From: an uncultured Fastidiosipila sp.
GTDB taxonomy: Bacteria > Bacillota > Clostridia > Saccharofermentanales > Fastidiosipilaceae
Length of the DNA stretch: 19,133 nucleotides
Assembly: GCA_938014865.1 (NCBI GenBank)
Contig: CALLQJ010000356.1
Coordinates: forward strand, 1 to 19,133
Direction: 5' to 3'
Below, one piece after another: positions 8,553-16,036 of this stretch. The notes beneath the pieces were generated by a model. The model saw nothing but the letters and a program-made list of their open reading frames with translations, was not told the DNA's origin and ran no database searches. A program made the position numbers and the translations under genes. Within the stretch, counting starts at the first letter, position 1, and each line of letters opens with the position of its first letter.

Positions 8553-8581
8553 ACAGGGAGACATCGCTGACGTCTCCCTGT
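8553..8581 (-). other. Intercistronic hairpin without U-tract
   Basis: ACAGGGAGAC (8553-8562) and GTCTCCCTGT (8572-8581) form a perfect 10-bp stem with a 9-nt loop, 12 bases past the aminotransferase stop codon. In the direction of transcription it is followed by CCTGATAAAAG, not a T-run, so it is a poor intrinsic terminator. It is better read as an mRNA processing or 3'-end protection element that could lower expression of the downstream catabolic genes relative to the transporter. Confidence 0.6.
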
Positions 8582-8592
8582 TTTACGTTCGA

Positions 8593-9822
8593 TTAAGCAC
8601 GCAGCGCTTCTACCGATTTGATCAAACCTTCACACATAATACGCATGCTTTCATCATCGATGCCGCACCACCACGGGAATGAGAAGCTGTTATCCCACCA
8701 GCCTTCTAAGACCGGGCAATCGTATTCACCCATGCCTTTCTTTTTAAATAAGGGGTACCTGTAAAGAGGATAATATTGAACAATTGCTCTGACCCCGTAC
8801 TCAGCTGTCAGAATATCTAAAAGATCATCGCGGGTTTTGCCCGTTTTTGACCCGTCATAGTGCATAACATACTGATGGACGACGTAACGTCCGCCTTCGA
8901 CAACTTCCGGAAAAGTAATCTCCGGAACGTCTTTAAGCCACTCGCGTATGCGGCGATCTTGCTCTATTAAAATCTCATTATTTTCAATAACACTTTTGAG
9001 CTGCTCGGAACCTAAGGCACATTGTGCTTCACCGATGCAGAAATTCTGAGGCCAGCGATCCTCCAGGAATTCATCTACATTGCTCATCGCCGGTTTCCAA
9101 TAACGTTCCTGCTTTTGATCAAAGCTTGTCAGGCCATTGTGACGGATCCCCGGAACTAAGGGGGCAATGCTGTCATCATTGCAAACCATCATTCCGCCCT
9201 CACCGAGCGTTGTCATCGTTTTAGCAGCATGGAAACTGAAACAGCCGAAATCGCCGAAAGTACCGACGTGTTGTCCGTCTACCCGGCAGTCCATAGCCTG
9301 TGCGCAGTCTTCAACTACTTTTATATTATGTTCTTTTGCGATTTTTACAATCGCTTTAATATCGCAGGGCAATCCCAAAAGATGCACGGGCACAACTGCT
9401 TTTGTCTTTGCCGTAATTTTCTTTTTAAAGTCTTCCGGATCCAATGTCCAGGTCTTCGGATGAATATCAGCCCAGACAATTTTCGCACCAAGATCGGCAA
9501 AAGGAATCGCCGACGCACAATATGTATAAGCCGGAACTATGACTTCATCACCCGGTTTGATATCACAAAAGAGTGCTGCCAATTTAAGAGCGTTTGTACA
9601 ATTATTGACAGCGAAAGCATATTTAGCGCCTACAAACTCTGCAAAATCTTCTTCGAATTGTTTTAAATACTTTCCTTGTGTCTGGCCTTCCGCATTTTTC
9701 ATCACATTAACGACCGTCCGGATCTCTGCTTCTGTATAAGGATGCTGCATCTGCGGAAAAATAACCTTATATCCTTCAACTTTGCCGCGGCCTGAAGGAT
9801 CACTGAATACTTCTTTTACCAT
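8593..9822 (-). CDS. DegT/DnrJ/EryC1/StrS-family PLP aminotransferase
   Basis: 409 residues, soluble, complete. The PLP lysine is K201 in SFHAAKTMTTLGEGG, and the pyridine-binding Asp is D172 in EDCAQA (171-176). PAYTYCAS (97-104) and the C-terminal GIRAIVQYYPLYR-like block (here GVRAIVQYYPLY) are family hallmarks. The family transfers an amino group to keto-sugars. Most members act on nucleotide-linked sugars, but B. subtilis NtdA acts on a sugar phosphate in kanosamine synthesis. No nucleotide-sugar enzyme lies nearby. The gene sits inside a transporter and hydrolase operon, so it may run in the deaminating direction on an imported amino sugar or keto acid (inference). AGGAGG lies 7 bases before the ATG. 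It begins 109 bases after the binding-protein gene, with a hairpin between. Confidence 0.9.
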   Translation of the reverse strand: MVKEVFSDPSGRGKVEGYKVIFPQMQHPYTEAEIRTVVNVMKNAEGQTQGKYLKQFEEDFAEFVGAKYAFAVNNCTNALKLAALFCDIKPGDEVIVPAYTYCASAIPFADLGAKIVWADIHPKTWTLDPEDFKKKITAKTKAVVPVHLLGLPCDIKAIVKIAKEHNIKVVEDCAQAMDCRVDGQHVGTFGDFGCFSFHAAKTMTTLGEGGMMVCNDDSIAPLVPGIRHNGLTSFDQKQERYWKPAMSNVDEFLEDRWPQNFCIGEAQCALGSEQLKSVIENNEILIEQDRRIREWLKDVPEITFPEVVEGGRYVVHQYVMHYDGSKTGKTRDDLLDILTAEYGVRAIVQYYPLYRYPLFKKKGMGEYDCPVLEGWWDNSFSFPWWCGIDDESMRIMCEGLIKSVEALRA

Positions 9823-9895
9823 TGATAAACCTCCTGCTTATGCTGTTTTTAGATTCAGGCTCAAAATATTAAATGGGATCCGGAACTGCGTAAAA

Positions 9896-9924
9896 CGAAA
9901 CTCCTGAATTGCTTATGGAGTTCG
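9896..9924 (-). terminator. Weak terminator-like hairpin after the binding-protein gene
   Basis: On the minus strand CGAACTCC (9924-9917), a 12-nt loop and GGAGTTTCG (9904-9896) pair with one bulged base, followed by a short TTTT run. It starts 7 bases past the stop of the solute-binding protein gene. It probably causes partial termination or protects the upstream message, letting transporter genes be expressed more strongly than the enzymes. It is unlikely to end the operon fully, because the next gene is close and has no obvious promoter of its own. Confidence 0.5.
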
Positions 9925-9931
9925 CTGAGCA

Positions 9932-11695
9932 TTAATTGCCGTAAAGCTCGCGTGCTTCTTTCACTGCATCATTGACCATCTGTTCAAGATCGTTTGCTCC
10001 GAGTCTTTCGTACTCAGAAACATACTCTTCCCATCCCTCATCAATATCCAGCTGGCCGCCGAGCATTTGAGACAGATATTCATTTGTCGTATCGACAAGA
10101 CGTGTACGAATGTCATTTGCTTCGGCAGGTAAAGATACCAAGTTGTAATAGGCAGGGAGTGTAACAACACAATCATCGCGGAACTCAGAGACAATATCAC
10201 GGGCATAATCCATCAGCTCAACATCTTGCTCAGTAGCCCAGTGACTGCTGTGATCAATCGGGTTGGAAACAGCTTCCCACCACTCATTATTCTTGAAGTC
10301 CACCTGATATTCGGTACCGCTCAGCATATAACTGAACCAAACATACTTGCAGCGGCCGTCTCCGTAACCGTAAGGAGCGGTTGCTTTCTCCCAATAATCT
10401 TCGCGTCCTTCCTGATATTCACCGTTTACAGTGTTGTGCATGAGATCCTGGCCTTCAGGACTCGCAATAAACTCTACCAGATCAAGAACTCTTTCCGGGA
10501 ATTCGCAATTCGTAGGAATAAAGTAATGGGACCCTACCCATGTACCTGTTGTATAGGTTTTAGCATGTTCACCATTGTGAGTCGGCGCAACACCCAGCGT
10601 CAGATCTTCAGGTTTTGCGTCGGAATTCGAAGCTTCCCAGGGATTAAGATAGAAATCTTTATACTGGGCGGGATAACCGAATCCAAAGTCCATTGAGGCA
10701 ATACGTCCGTCACCGAAGGCTGCGTAGGCATCATCGAAATCGCTTTTAACACCGATGCCGCTGTCTAAACCGCCGGCAGCATACATCTCGTTAAGCTGTT
10801 TCATAACTTCTTTGCTTTCATCACTTGTTGCAACCAAAGTCCAATGTTCGTTTTCAGTACCGATTTCTCCCGTCGGAACAAAGCCTTCCCAGAAATCTCC
10901 TTTAGGAGGAAGGATTGTGGTGCCTTGAGGTCCTGCTATTGTTTTGTCGATCTGATTCCAGTTAGTGAGTTTGTCATTTCTGGGCCACCAGCCGACATAG
11001 CCGGATTCGGCACACTTAATGGTGAAATCAATAAACTCTTCTACGGTCTGCGGTACTTCACCGTCATTAACCTCTTCGAGAATCGCTGTATTATAGGCCG
11101 GTATACCTGCAAATGTCGGTTCGGCAAATGCCGCAATACCATAGATTGCATAGGCTTTTTCCGCATCGCCGGTATAAAGCTCGTTATACATTTTGTATTC
11201 ATCACTGTGCATGATTTTATTCAAAGTGGGGTAGCGTTCCGGTGATGCATTTACAATATCAGACAGACAGTAGACCAGTTCTTCATCAACCCAATCTCTG
11301 AGCTTATCCGTTTCACCCCATGTCGGGAATAAGTCTGCTGCCCCTCCTGTGAAGAGTTCATTTTGCATGCGCTCATCGAAGCCTTCTGTTCCTGTATCGT
11401 ATTCAAGAGAAATATTTACTTTTTCTTCTATCTCCTGTTTTACAGGATCGTTTTCCATTCCTTCGATGTCATCCGCATTGTTGCCGAATTGCGCAAATCG
11501 GATGGTGACATGCTCACGCTCATCCTCTTCGGACTCATCTTCAGTCTTCTTCTGCGGCTTTTCTTCTTCAGAAACAATCTGAGTTTCTGTCTCGTGTTCG
11601 TCGTCTTCATCGTTACCACCGCAAGCAGTGATTACGGATGTCATCATGGTCAGTCCTAAAAAGACTGCCAGACCTTTTCTGAGTTTTCTAGTCAT
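9932..11695 (-). CDS. ABC sugar transporter, lipoprotein solute-binding protein (LplA-type)
   Basis: 587 residues. A lipoprotein signal peptide is clear: positive N-terminus (TRKLRKG), hydrophobic core (LAVFLGLTMMTSV) and lipobox ITAC with the lipidated C25. A very acidic linker of about 40 residues (many Glu and Asp) then precedes the binding module, which opens VTIRFAQFG. Length and architecture fit the large LplA/YtcQ-type binding proteins that accompany LplB/YtcP permeases for oligosaccharides and uronate-rich glycans. The protein should sit on the outer face of the membrane and deliver ligand to the permeases encoded just upstream. AGGAGG lies 5 bases before the ATG. The order permease-permease-binding protein is common for this transporter class. 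Ligand cannot be read from sequence; neighbours suggest an acidic or acetylated oligosaccharide. Confidence 0.92.
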   Translation of the reverse strand: MTRKLRKGLAVFLGLTMMTSVITACGGNDEDDEHETETQIVSEEEKPQKKTEDESEEDEREHVTIRFAQFGNNADDIEGMENDPVKQEIEEKVNISLEYDTGTEGFDERMQNELFTGGAADLFPTWGETDKLRDWVDEELVYCLSDIVNASPERYPTLNKIMHSDEYKMYNELYTGDAEKAYAIYGIAAFAEPTFAGIPAYNTAILEEVNDGEVPQTVEEFIDFTIKCAESGYVGWWPRNDKLTNWNQIDKTIAGPQGTTILPPKGDFWEGFVPTGEIGTENEHWTLVATSDESKEVMKQLNEMYAAGGLDSGIGVKSDFDDAYAAFGDGRIASMDFGFGYPAQYKDFYLNPWEASNSDAKPEDLTLGVAPTHNGEHAKTYTTGTWVGSHYFIPTNCEFPERVLDLVEFIASPEGQDLMHNTVNGEYQEGREDYWEKATAPYGYGDGRCKYVWFSYMLSGTEYQVDFKNNEWWEAVSNPIDHSSHWATEQDVELMDYARDIVSEFRDDCVVTLPAYYNLVSLPAEANDIRTRLVDTTNEYLSQMLGGQLDIDEGWEEYVSEYERLGANDLEQMVNDAVKEARELYGN

Positions 11696-11786
11696 TTTTT
11701 CCTCCTTTATTTTAAAATTAAACTAAAATCTATATGGCATAGAACTCAGCATACTTTTACTTCGGAAGCAATCACCCTTTCGATAT

Positions 11787-12710
11787 CTATTCTTTGACGG
11801 CACCCAAAGTAATGCCGCTGGTAAAATGTTTTTGTAAAAACGGATAAACAAGCATGATCGGCAGCATCGCACAAATGATGGTTGCCATTCTTAATGCCAT
11901 CGGCGGCGGCAGCTCCATACCCAATCTGGACGCCCCGTCGCGTACGGTATTCATCATGGATTTATCAACCAGCATCCGGCGCAAAACCCATGCGAAGGGC
12001 TGCAGGGAAGGCTTGTTCGAAATAAACATCATATAGTTGTAATAGTCATTCCAATTGATGACGGCGATAAATAAAGTAACCGCCGCAATCATAGATCGTG
12101 AAACCGGTATAACAACCCGGAAAAAGACCCCTACATCTGTACAGCCGTCTAATCTTGCTGCATCTTCAAGATCCGCCGGAACGGAGTAGGTAAAATAATT
12201 TCTCATTATTATAAAATAGGTAATATTTAAAGCTCCCGGAATAACCATGACCCAATAGGTTCTCAGAAGATTCAAATTTTGATACAACATATACTGCGGA
12301 ATTAATCCCCCGTTGAAAAAGAGATTAAATACCACCAATACATTTATTACCTTCATGCCTTTTACATGAACTTTACTGACGCCGTATGCCATCGTCGATG
12401 TCACTAATACGGATAATGTAGTGGCAAGAAATGTTTTGGATATTGAAATCCAAATACTGTTGGTAAATGATTTTGTATTGAATATTGCTTTGTAATATTG
12501 AAAATCTATACCGCCTCTGGGCCAGAGCATAAGCCCGCCCTTGATATATTCTTCATAAGGAGTGACTGAGGCAACCAGCACATACCACATCGGGTAGACA
12601 CACAGTAATGCAAAAGAAATACAAAATACATAAATAAAAACATCGTAGAAATTGAAGCCGAAACGGGCTAACATAGTGTCTTTATTTGTCGATTTTTTCC
12701 GTGTTCCCAT
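11787..12710 (-). CDS. Carbohydrate ABC transporter permease (YtcP/LplC-type)
   Basis: 307 residues with about six membrane segments; the first is FIYVFCISFALLCVYPMW (25-42). The cytoplasmic EAA loop that docks with the ATPase reads EDAARLDGC...FFRVVIP (182-202). The protein ends GAVKE, close to the usual C-terminus of this permease class. It pairs with the permease encoded 15 bases upstream to form the import channel. A G-rich ribosome site (GGGGGGAAGAG) precedes the ATG. No ATPase gene follows, so the importer must borrow a shared MsmX-type ATPase encoded elsewhere (known for this transporter class, inferred here). Confidence 0.93.
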   Translation of the reverse strand: MGTRKKSTNKDTMLARFGFNFYDVFIYVFCISFALLCVYPMWYVLVASVTPYEEYIKGGLMLWPRGGIDFQYYKAIFNTKSFTNSIWISISKTFLATTLSVLVTSTMAYGVSKVHVKGMKVINVLVVFNLFFNGGLIPQYMLYQNLNLLRTYWVMVIPGALNITYFIIMRNYFTYSVPADLEDAARLDGCTDVGVFFRVVIPVSRSMIAAVTLFIAVINWNDYYNYMMFISNKPSLQPFAWVLRRMLVDKSMMNTVRDGASRLGMELPPPMALRMATIICAMLPIMLVYPFLQKHFTSGITLGAVKE

Positions 12711-12725
12711 TCTCTTCCCCCCTTA

Positions 12726-13703
12726 TTAAAAGATGCCTTGGACATCGAGACTATCGATAATCCGGTTGGTTAAGAGCACTACGATCAGCCCCATCGTATT
12801 CAGTACTAAGTTAACAGCGGTAGACAACTCAAATTGTGTGCCTCCTCCTAAGCCGATACGGTAAATATAAGTGGAAAGCACATCACCCGTGGAGAGAACA
12901 TAGTTGCTGTACAAGTTGTAGACCTGGTCGAAGTTAGAAATGAAAAGGCCTGAAAGCTCTAATATCAGCATGACCGCTACACTCGGCAAAATGCGCGGCA
13001 GCGTAATATGAATCATCATGTCAAAACGATTTGCTCCGTCCACCTGCGCTGATTCATAAAGCGTCGGATTTATTCCTGCCAGCGCAGCAAAATAGACAAT
13101 TGCAGAATAACCCGCTGTCTTAATAATATTTGTGACCGTTAAGATTCCTCTGAAGAGATCGGGCCGTTTCAAAAAATCTACCGGCTCCCCGCCCAGTTTG
13201 CTTATGATCTGATTAACAACGCCCCCCATATCAGCAGCCGAAGGGTACTCCAGGAAGACTCTGATTAATCCCGAAAAAATCACCCACGAGAGAAAATACG
13301 GAAGGTAAACGCATGTCTGAATCGAACTTTTTACTTTTCTGATTTTTATCTCATTTATAAAAAGAGCTAAGAGAATATTGAAAGTGAAGCCAAATAGAAG
13401 TTTATACACATTTATTATGATTGTGTTTTTAAATGCCCGTATAAAGTTAGGATCCTGAACCATTTCCTTAAAATGTTTTAAACCGACCCATTCGCTTCCC
13501 CACACGCCGCGTTTCGGAGAATAATCTTTAAACGCAAGCTGGATGCCGTACATGGTCCCGTAATTGAAAATGATCATGCATATTAAGCCGGGAAGAATCA
13601 GCAAATAAATAAACCAATATTTCCTTATGTAGGCAAAAAAACGTTTTACAAGACTTTTATTTTGATTTGAATGATTCTGCTTGGAAACGCTTGACTGATT
13701 CAT
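12726..13703 (-). CDS. Carbohydrate ABC transporter permease (LplB-type)
   Basis: 325 residues from the preferred start, with about six membrane helices; the first is WFIYLLILPGLICMIIF (30-46). The EAA loop is YESAQVDGANRF...ITLP (216-235). The open frame extends six codons upstream to ATGs at 13721 and 13718, but no ribosome site precedes them. The ATG at 13703 follows AGAGG by 5 bases and is preferred. It is the first gene of the long operon and has over 560 bases of non-coding DNA upstream that carry the likely promoter and regulatory sites. It works with the YtcP-type permease and the LplA-type lipoprotein to import oligosaccharide. Confidence 0.92.
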   Translation of the reverse strand: MNQSSVSKQNHSNQNKSLVKRFFAYIRKYWFIYLLILPGLICMIIFNYGTMYGIQLAFKDYSPKRGVWGSEWVGLKHFKEMVQDPNFIRAFKNTIIINVYKLLFGFTFNILLALFINEIKIRKVKSSIQTCVYLPYFLSWVIFSGLIRVFLEYPSAADMGGVVNQIISKLGGEPVDFLKRPDLFRGILTVTNIIKTAGYSAIVYFAALAGINPTLYESAQVDGANRFDMMIHITLPRILPSVAVMLILELSGLFISNFDQVYNLYSNYVLSTGDVLSTYIYRIGLGGGTQFELSTAVNLVLNTMGLIVVLLTNRIIDSLDVQGIF

Positions 13704-13732
13704 GCAGGCCTCTTTCATCATTAATATTTAGC

Positions 13733-13783
13733 ATTTATTAGTAATTTGTTTTCGGGGGTTTATAGTATATTATGCTAATAAAT
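13733..13783. promoter_or_regulatory. Paired TTATTAG motifs, candidate operator
   Basis: ATTTATTAG (13733-13741) and CTAATAAAT (13775-13783) are a 9-bp inverted repeat with 33 bases between the arms. The left copy extends to ATTTATTAGTAAT, a 13-mer that recurs exactly at 17080-17092 in front of the kinase gene. Another TTACTAATAA (13909-13918) lies upstream of the promoter. The pair sits just downstream of the best promoter, where a bound repressor could block transcription. This is a candidate site for the divergent LacI-family protein. Confidence 0.45.
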
Positions 13784-13819
13784 ACATCGGAAATTCAAAT
13801 CCCCAGTCTTTTTATGTAC

Positions 13820-13848
13820 ATTATATCTGCATTTAGCAGTAAAGTAAA
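13820..13848 (-). promoter_or_regulatory. Likely sigma-A promoter of the transporter/hydrolase operon
   Basis: On the minus strand TTTACT (13848-13843) is separated by exactly 17 bases from a perfect TATAAT (13825-13820). Transcription would start near 13813, giving a leader of about 110 nt before the permease ATG. A second, weaker arrangement, TTCCGA-17-TATACT (13792-13764), lies closer to the gene. Confidence 0.55.
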
Positions 13849-14124
13849 CCGAATAAACGGCAATTTGTAAATATTCATTAGAATCTGCATCTAAATATTT
13901 TATTTTCTTTACTAATAATTATCACTATTAGTTCCTGTAAATAATAAAATTTAACGCAGGATATCAGCTCCGGAGATTCTTTTGCATTTCCTATAAAAAG
14001 TCCGGATAGAATTTTTCAGCAAATGAATCAAAGTGTTCGGGACGATTTTATGATTTTTCTTTATACTTCCCGCTGCTGTCCGTTTACGCTTTTCTTTTGC
14101 GTAATTAAATAAAGCGATAAAAAG

Positions 14125-14168
14125 CTGCCGGATGAATCTGTTTAAGACAGATAATACTCATCCGGCAG
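14125..14168 (-). terminator. Rho-independent terminator of the kinase-aldolase-dehydrogenase unit
   Basis: CTGCCGGATGA (14125-14135) and TCATCCGGCAG (14158-14168) form a perfect 11-bp stem. An inner ATCTGT/ACAGAT stem sits within the loop. On the minus strand the stem is followed by CTTTTTATCG, a good U-tract. It ends the upstream three-gene unit about 100 bases past its last stop codon. T-rich sequence on the other side (GTGTTTTTTC) means it could also work in the plus direction. Confidence 0.85.
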
Positions 14169-14271
14169 GTGTTTTTTCATTATTTCATATTTAAAATATC
14201 TCGTATTTATACAGCCCTATTACGCAGCGTTCTCTTATGCCATCCTGATTGACAGCGCATCTTCAGCCGTT

Positions 14272-15237
14272 TTAATTATTCACTATATTTTGCGGGCTGC
14301 CTTTCTGCCACATTCTTAAATTCTCAACGGCTGTGTCCATTAATCGCTGCCGGCTTTCCTTCGGTGCCCAGGCAATATGCGGTGTAATATAACAATTATC
14401 CAGCTGCAGAAGAGGATTGTCAGGTTTTGGCGGTTCTTCTCTGAGGACATCAAGTCCCGCACCGGCTACCTTCCCGCTTCTTAATGCTTCCGCCAAGGCT
14501 TCTTCATCGATCAGCTGCCCTCTGGAAGTATTAATGATAAAAACACCATTTTTCATCTTGGCAATGCTTTCTGGATTAATTAAATTTTCAGTATCCGGAA
14601 AAAGAGGACAGTGCAGTGAAATGATATCACTTTCTTTCCAGATAAGATCCAGCGGAACCTGCCGGACGTTTTGCTCATTGATAGTATCCGGATCATTTGC
14701 CAGAATTCTCATGCCGAACGCAGACGCTAATTCTGCAGCAGCCTTCCCTATTCTTCCGTAGCCTACAATTCCCATCGTTTTGTTTCTTAATTCAATCAGA
14801 GGTCTTTTCCAATAGGAAAAATCATCCGATTTTGTCCACTCACCTTCCTTTACGGAGGCACTGTGCAGGCCGACATGGTGGCAGAGTTCTAATACAAGAG
14901 CCATCACGAACTGGGCCACTGCAGTCGTACCGTAAGACGGAATATTACTGACGGGAATGCCGTATGCTTTTGCAGCTTCTGTATCGATAACATTGTAGCC
15001 CGTTGCCAGTACACCGATATATTGTAATTCCGGCTGCAGTGCATCCAATGTTTCTTTATCGATAGGCGTTTTATTGACAATAATTACTTCTGCCCCTTTT
15101 GCACGCTCTATAATTTCATCGTTTCCTTTGTCATAAGCGGTTCGATCATAGACTGTGAGCTCACCTAAAGCTTCAAATCCTTCCCAGCTTAAATCTCCGG
15201 GGTTTTCTGTATATCCGTCTAAAATTACAATTTTCAT
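14272..15237 (-). CDS. D-2-hydroxyacid dehydrogenase (glycerate/hydroxypyruvate reductase-like)
   Basis: 321 residues from the start chosen here. The frame is open for 40 more codons upstream, but that part overlaps the aldolase gene. MKIVILDGYTENPGDLSW is the usual N-terminus of glycerate dehydrogenases, and GGAGAG lies 7 bases before this ATG. The NAD-binding motif is GYGRIG (159-164), followed by ND (181-182), which favours NAD(H). The catalytic residues are R239 (NTSRG), E268 (REEPP) and H287 (TPHIAW), closely matching the spacing in bacterial hydroxypyruvate reductase. It would interconvert a 2-keto acid such as hydroxypyruvate or glyoxylate with its D-hydroxy acid. The aldolase stop codon lies one base upstream (TAAAATG), so translation is likely coupled and the substrate may derive from aldol cleavage (inference). 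Confidence 0.9.
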   Translation of the reverse strand: MKIVILDGYTENPGDLSWEGFEALGELTVYDRTAYDKGNDEIIERAKGAEVIIVNKTPIDKETLDALQPELQYIGVLATGYNVIDTEAAKAYGIPVSNIPSYGTTAVAQFVMALVLELCHHVGLHSASVKEGEWTKSDDFSYWKRPLIELRNKTMGIVGYGRIGKAAAELASAFGMRILANDPDTINEQNVRQVPLDLIWKESDIISLHCPLFPDTENLINPESIAKMKNGVFIINTSRGQLIDEEALAEALRSGKVAGAGLDVLREEPPKPDNPLLQLDNCYITPHIAWAPKESRQRLMDTAVENLRMWQKGSPQNIVNN

Positions 15238-15238
15238 T

Positions 15239-16003
15239 TTATCTCTCCGGTCGAAGTTCTTTTTGCTGCGCTGCGCCCAGTGAAAACAATCCCAAATCAC
15301 TGTTCCACATATTAATCTGCATGCCTCTTTTAATCCAAGGCCGCAAAGGTTCGGCATGTCCGAAATGAACGCCTGAATAGATCTTATATTTTTCGGCCGT
15401 TTTCATAATTTTTTCAAACGCCGCGACAATCTCCGGATGCGAATATTGTCCTAAAATCCCATAATCCTGACTCATATCATTTGGCCCGATAAACCCTACA
15501 TCAATGCCGGGGACAGCTAAAATTTCATCTATATTTTCTACGCCCTTTTTTGATTCAATCTGCACCATTAAAAGGGTCTCACGATTTGCTTTTTCCATAT
15601 AGTCTGCTTTATTTACTTTTTTAAAATCTGTATGAGGACGGGAAAGCGATACTCCCCGCTTCCCGGCCGGGGCATATTTGGAACATTCAACTAAATAGGC
15701 TGCTTCCTCTGCACTTTCGGTATTCGGCAGCAAAAGCCCGTTTGCGCCCATTTCCAAATATTTCAATGCATGTTCACGCCGCATCTCAGGTATTCTGACT
15801 AATGCCGGAAAAGCGATGGAACGCGCGACAGAAATATGATTTGCGACCTCCCTCGTTGTAAAAGCGCCGTGTTCACAATCAATCATCATGAAATCAAAAC
15901 CGGATTCTTTTAATACCTTTGCTAAATCAACGGTGGTAAAAGTTGTCACCATTGTTCCGAGAACTTGTTTTCCTGCTCTGAGTTGTTCTTTTAAGCCTGT
16001 CAT
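15239..16003 (-). CDS. HpcH/HpaI-family class II aldolase (2-keto-3-deoxy acid type)
   Basis: 254 residues, the standard length for the family. The residues known from E. coli HpaI are present at matching positions: H45 (IDCEHGA), R70 (ALVRIP), and the metal ligands E150 (VQIES) and D176 (GPNDMSQD). Family members cleave 2-keto-3-deoxy-glucarate, 2-keto-3-deoxy-L-rhamnonate or 4-hydroxy-2-keto acids to pyruvate plus an aldehyde. The substrate here is undetermined. GGAGG lies 5 bases before the ATG. It follows the kinase gene by 33 bases and touches the dehydrogenase gene, suggesting a short keto-deoxy-sugar acid pathway with kinase and dehydrogenase as partners. Confidence 0.9.
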   Translation of the reverse strand: MTGLKEQLRAGKQVLGTMVTTFTTVDLAKVLKESGFDFMMIDCEHGAFTTREVANHISVARSIAFPALVRIPEMRREHALKYLEMGANGLLLPNTESAEEAAYLVECSKYAPAGKRGVSLSRPHTDFKKVNKADYMEKANRETLLMVQIESKKGVENIDEILAVPGIDVGFIGPNDMSQDYGILGQYSHPEIVAAFEKIMKTAEKYKIYSGVHFGHAEPLRPWIKRGMQINMWNSDLGLFSLGAAQQKELRPER

Positions 16004-16036
16004 TTTATCCTCCGGATCTTATATTCAGATTATTGT

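Larger units (their letters stand above)
13704..14271 (-). other. Non-coding region between the two minus-strand units
   Basis: This stretch of 568 bases has no credible gene. From the right it contains the 3' untranslated end of the dehydrogenase unit, the terminator at 14125-14168, a small inverted repeat TTACGC/GCGTAA (14084-14089 and 14099-14104), and then AT-rich DNA with promoter elements and repeated TTATTAG motifs leading to the permease genes. Roughly 14000-14080 shows no structure I can name. Confidence 0.7.

Noticed and set aside
13704..13721. ATG codons at 13721 and 13718 as permease start
   Set aside because: No ribosome site precedes them; the ATG at 13703 has AGAGG five bases upstream.
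13764..13792. TTCCGA-17-TATACT as main promoter of the transporter operon
   Set aside because: The -35 box is poor; TTTACT-17-TATAAT at 13820-13848 matches better. It could still be a secondary promoter.
13800..14120. Small gene in the non-coding region
   Set aside because: No frame with a ribosome site and plausible composition; the DNA is AT-rich and looks regulatory.
15238..15357. 40-codon upstream extension of the dehydrogenase frame
   Set aside because: It overlaps the aldolase gene, lacks family similarity, and the ATG at 15237 has a good ribosome site and the standard glycerate dehydrogenase N-terminus.
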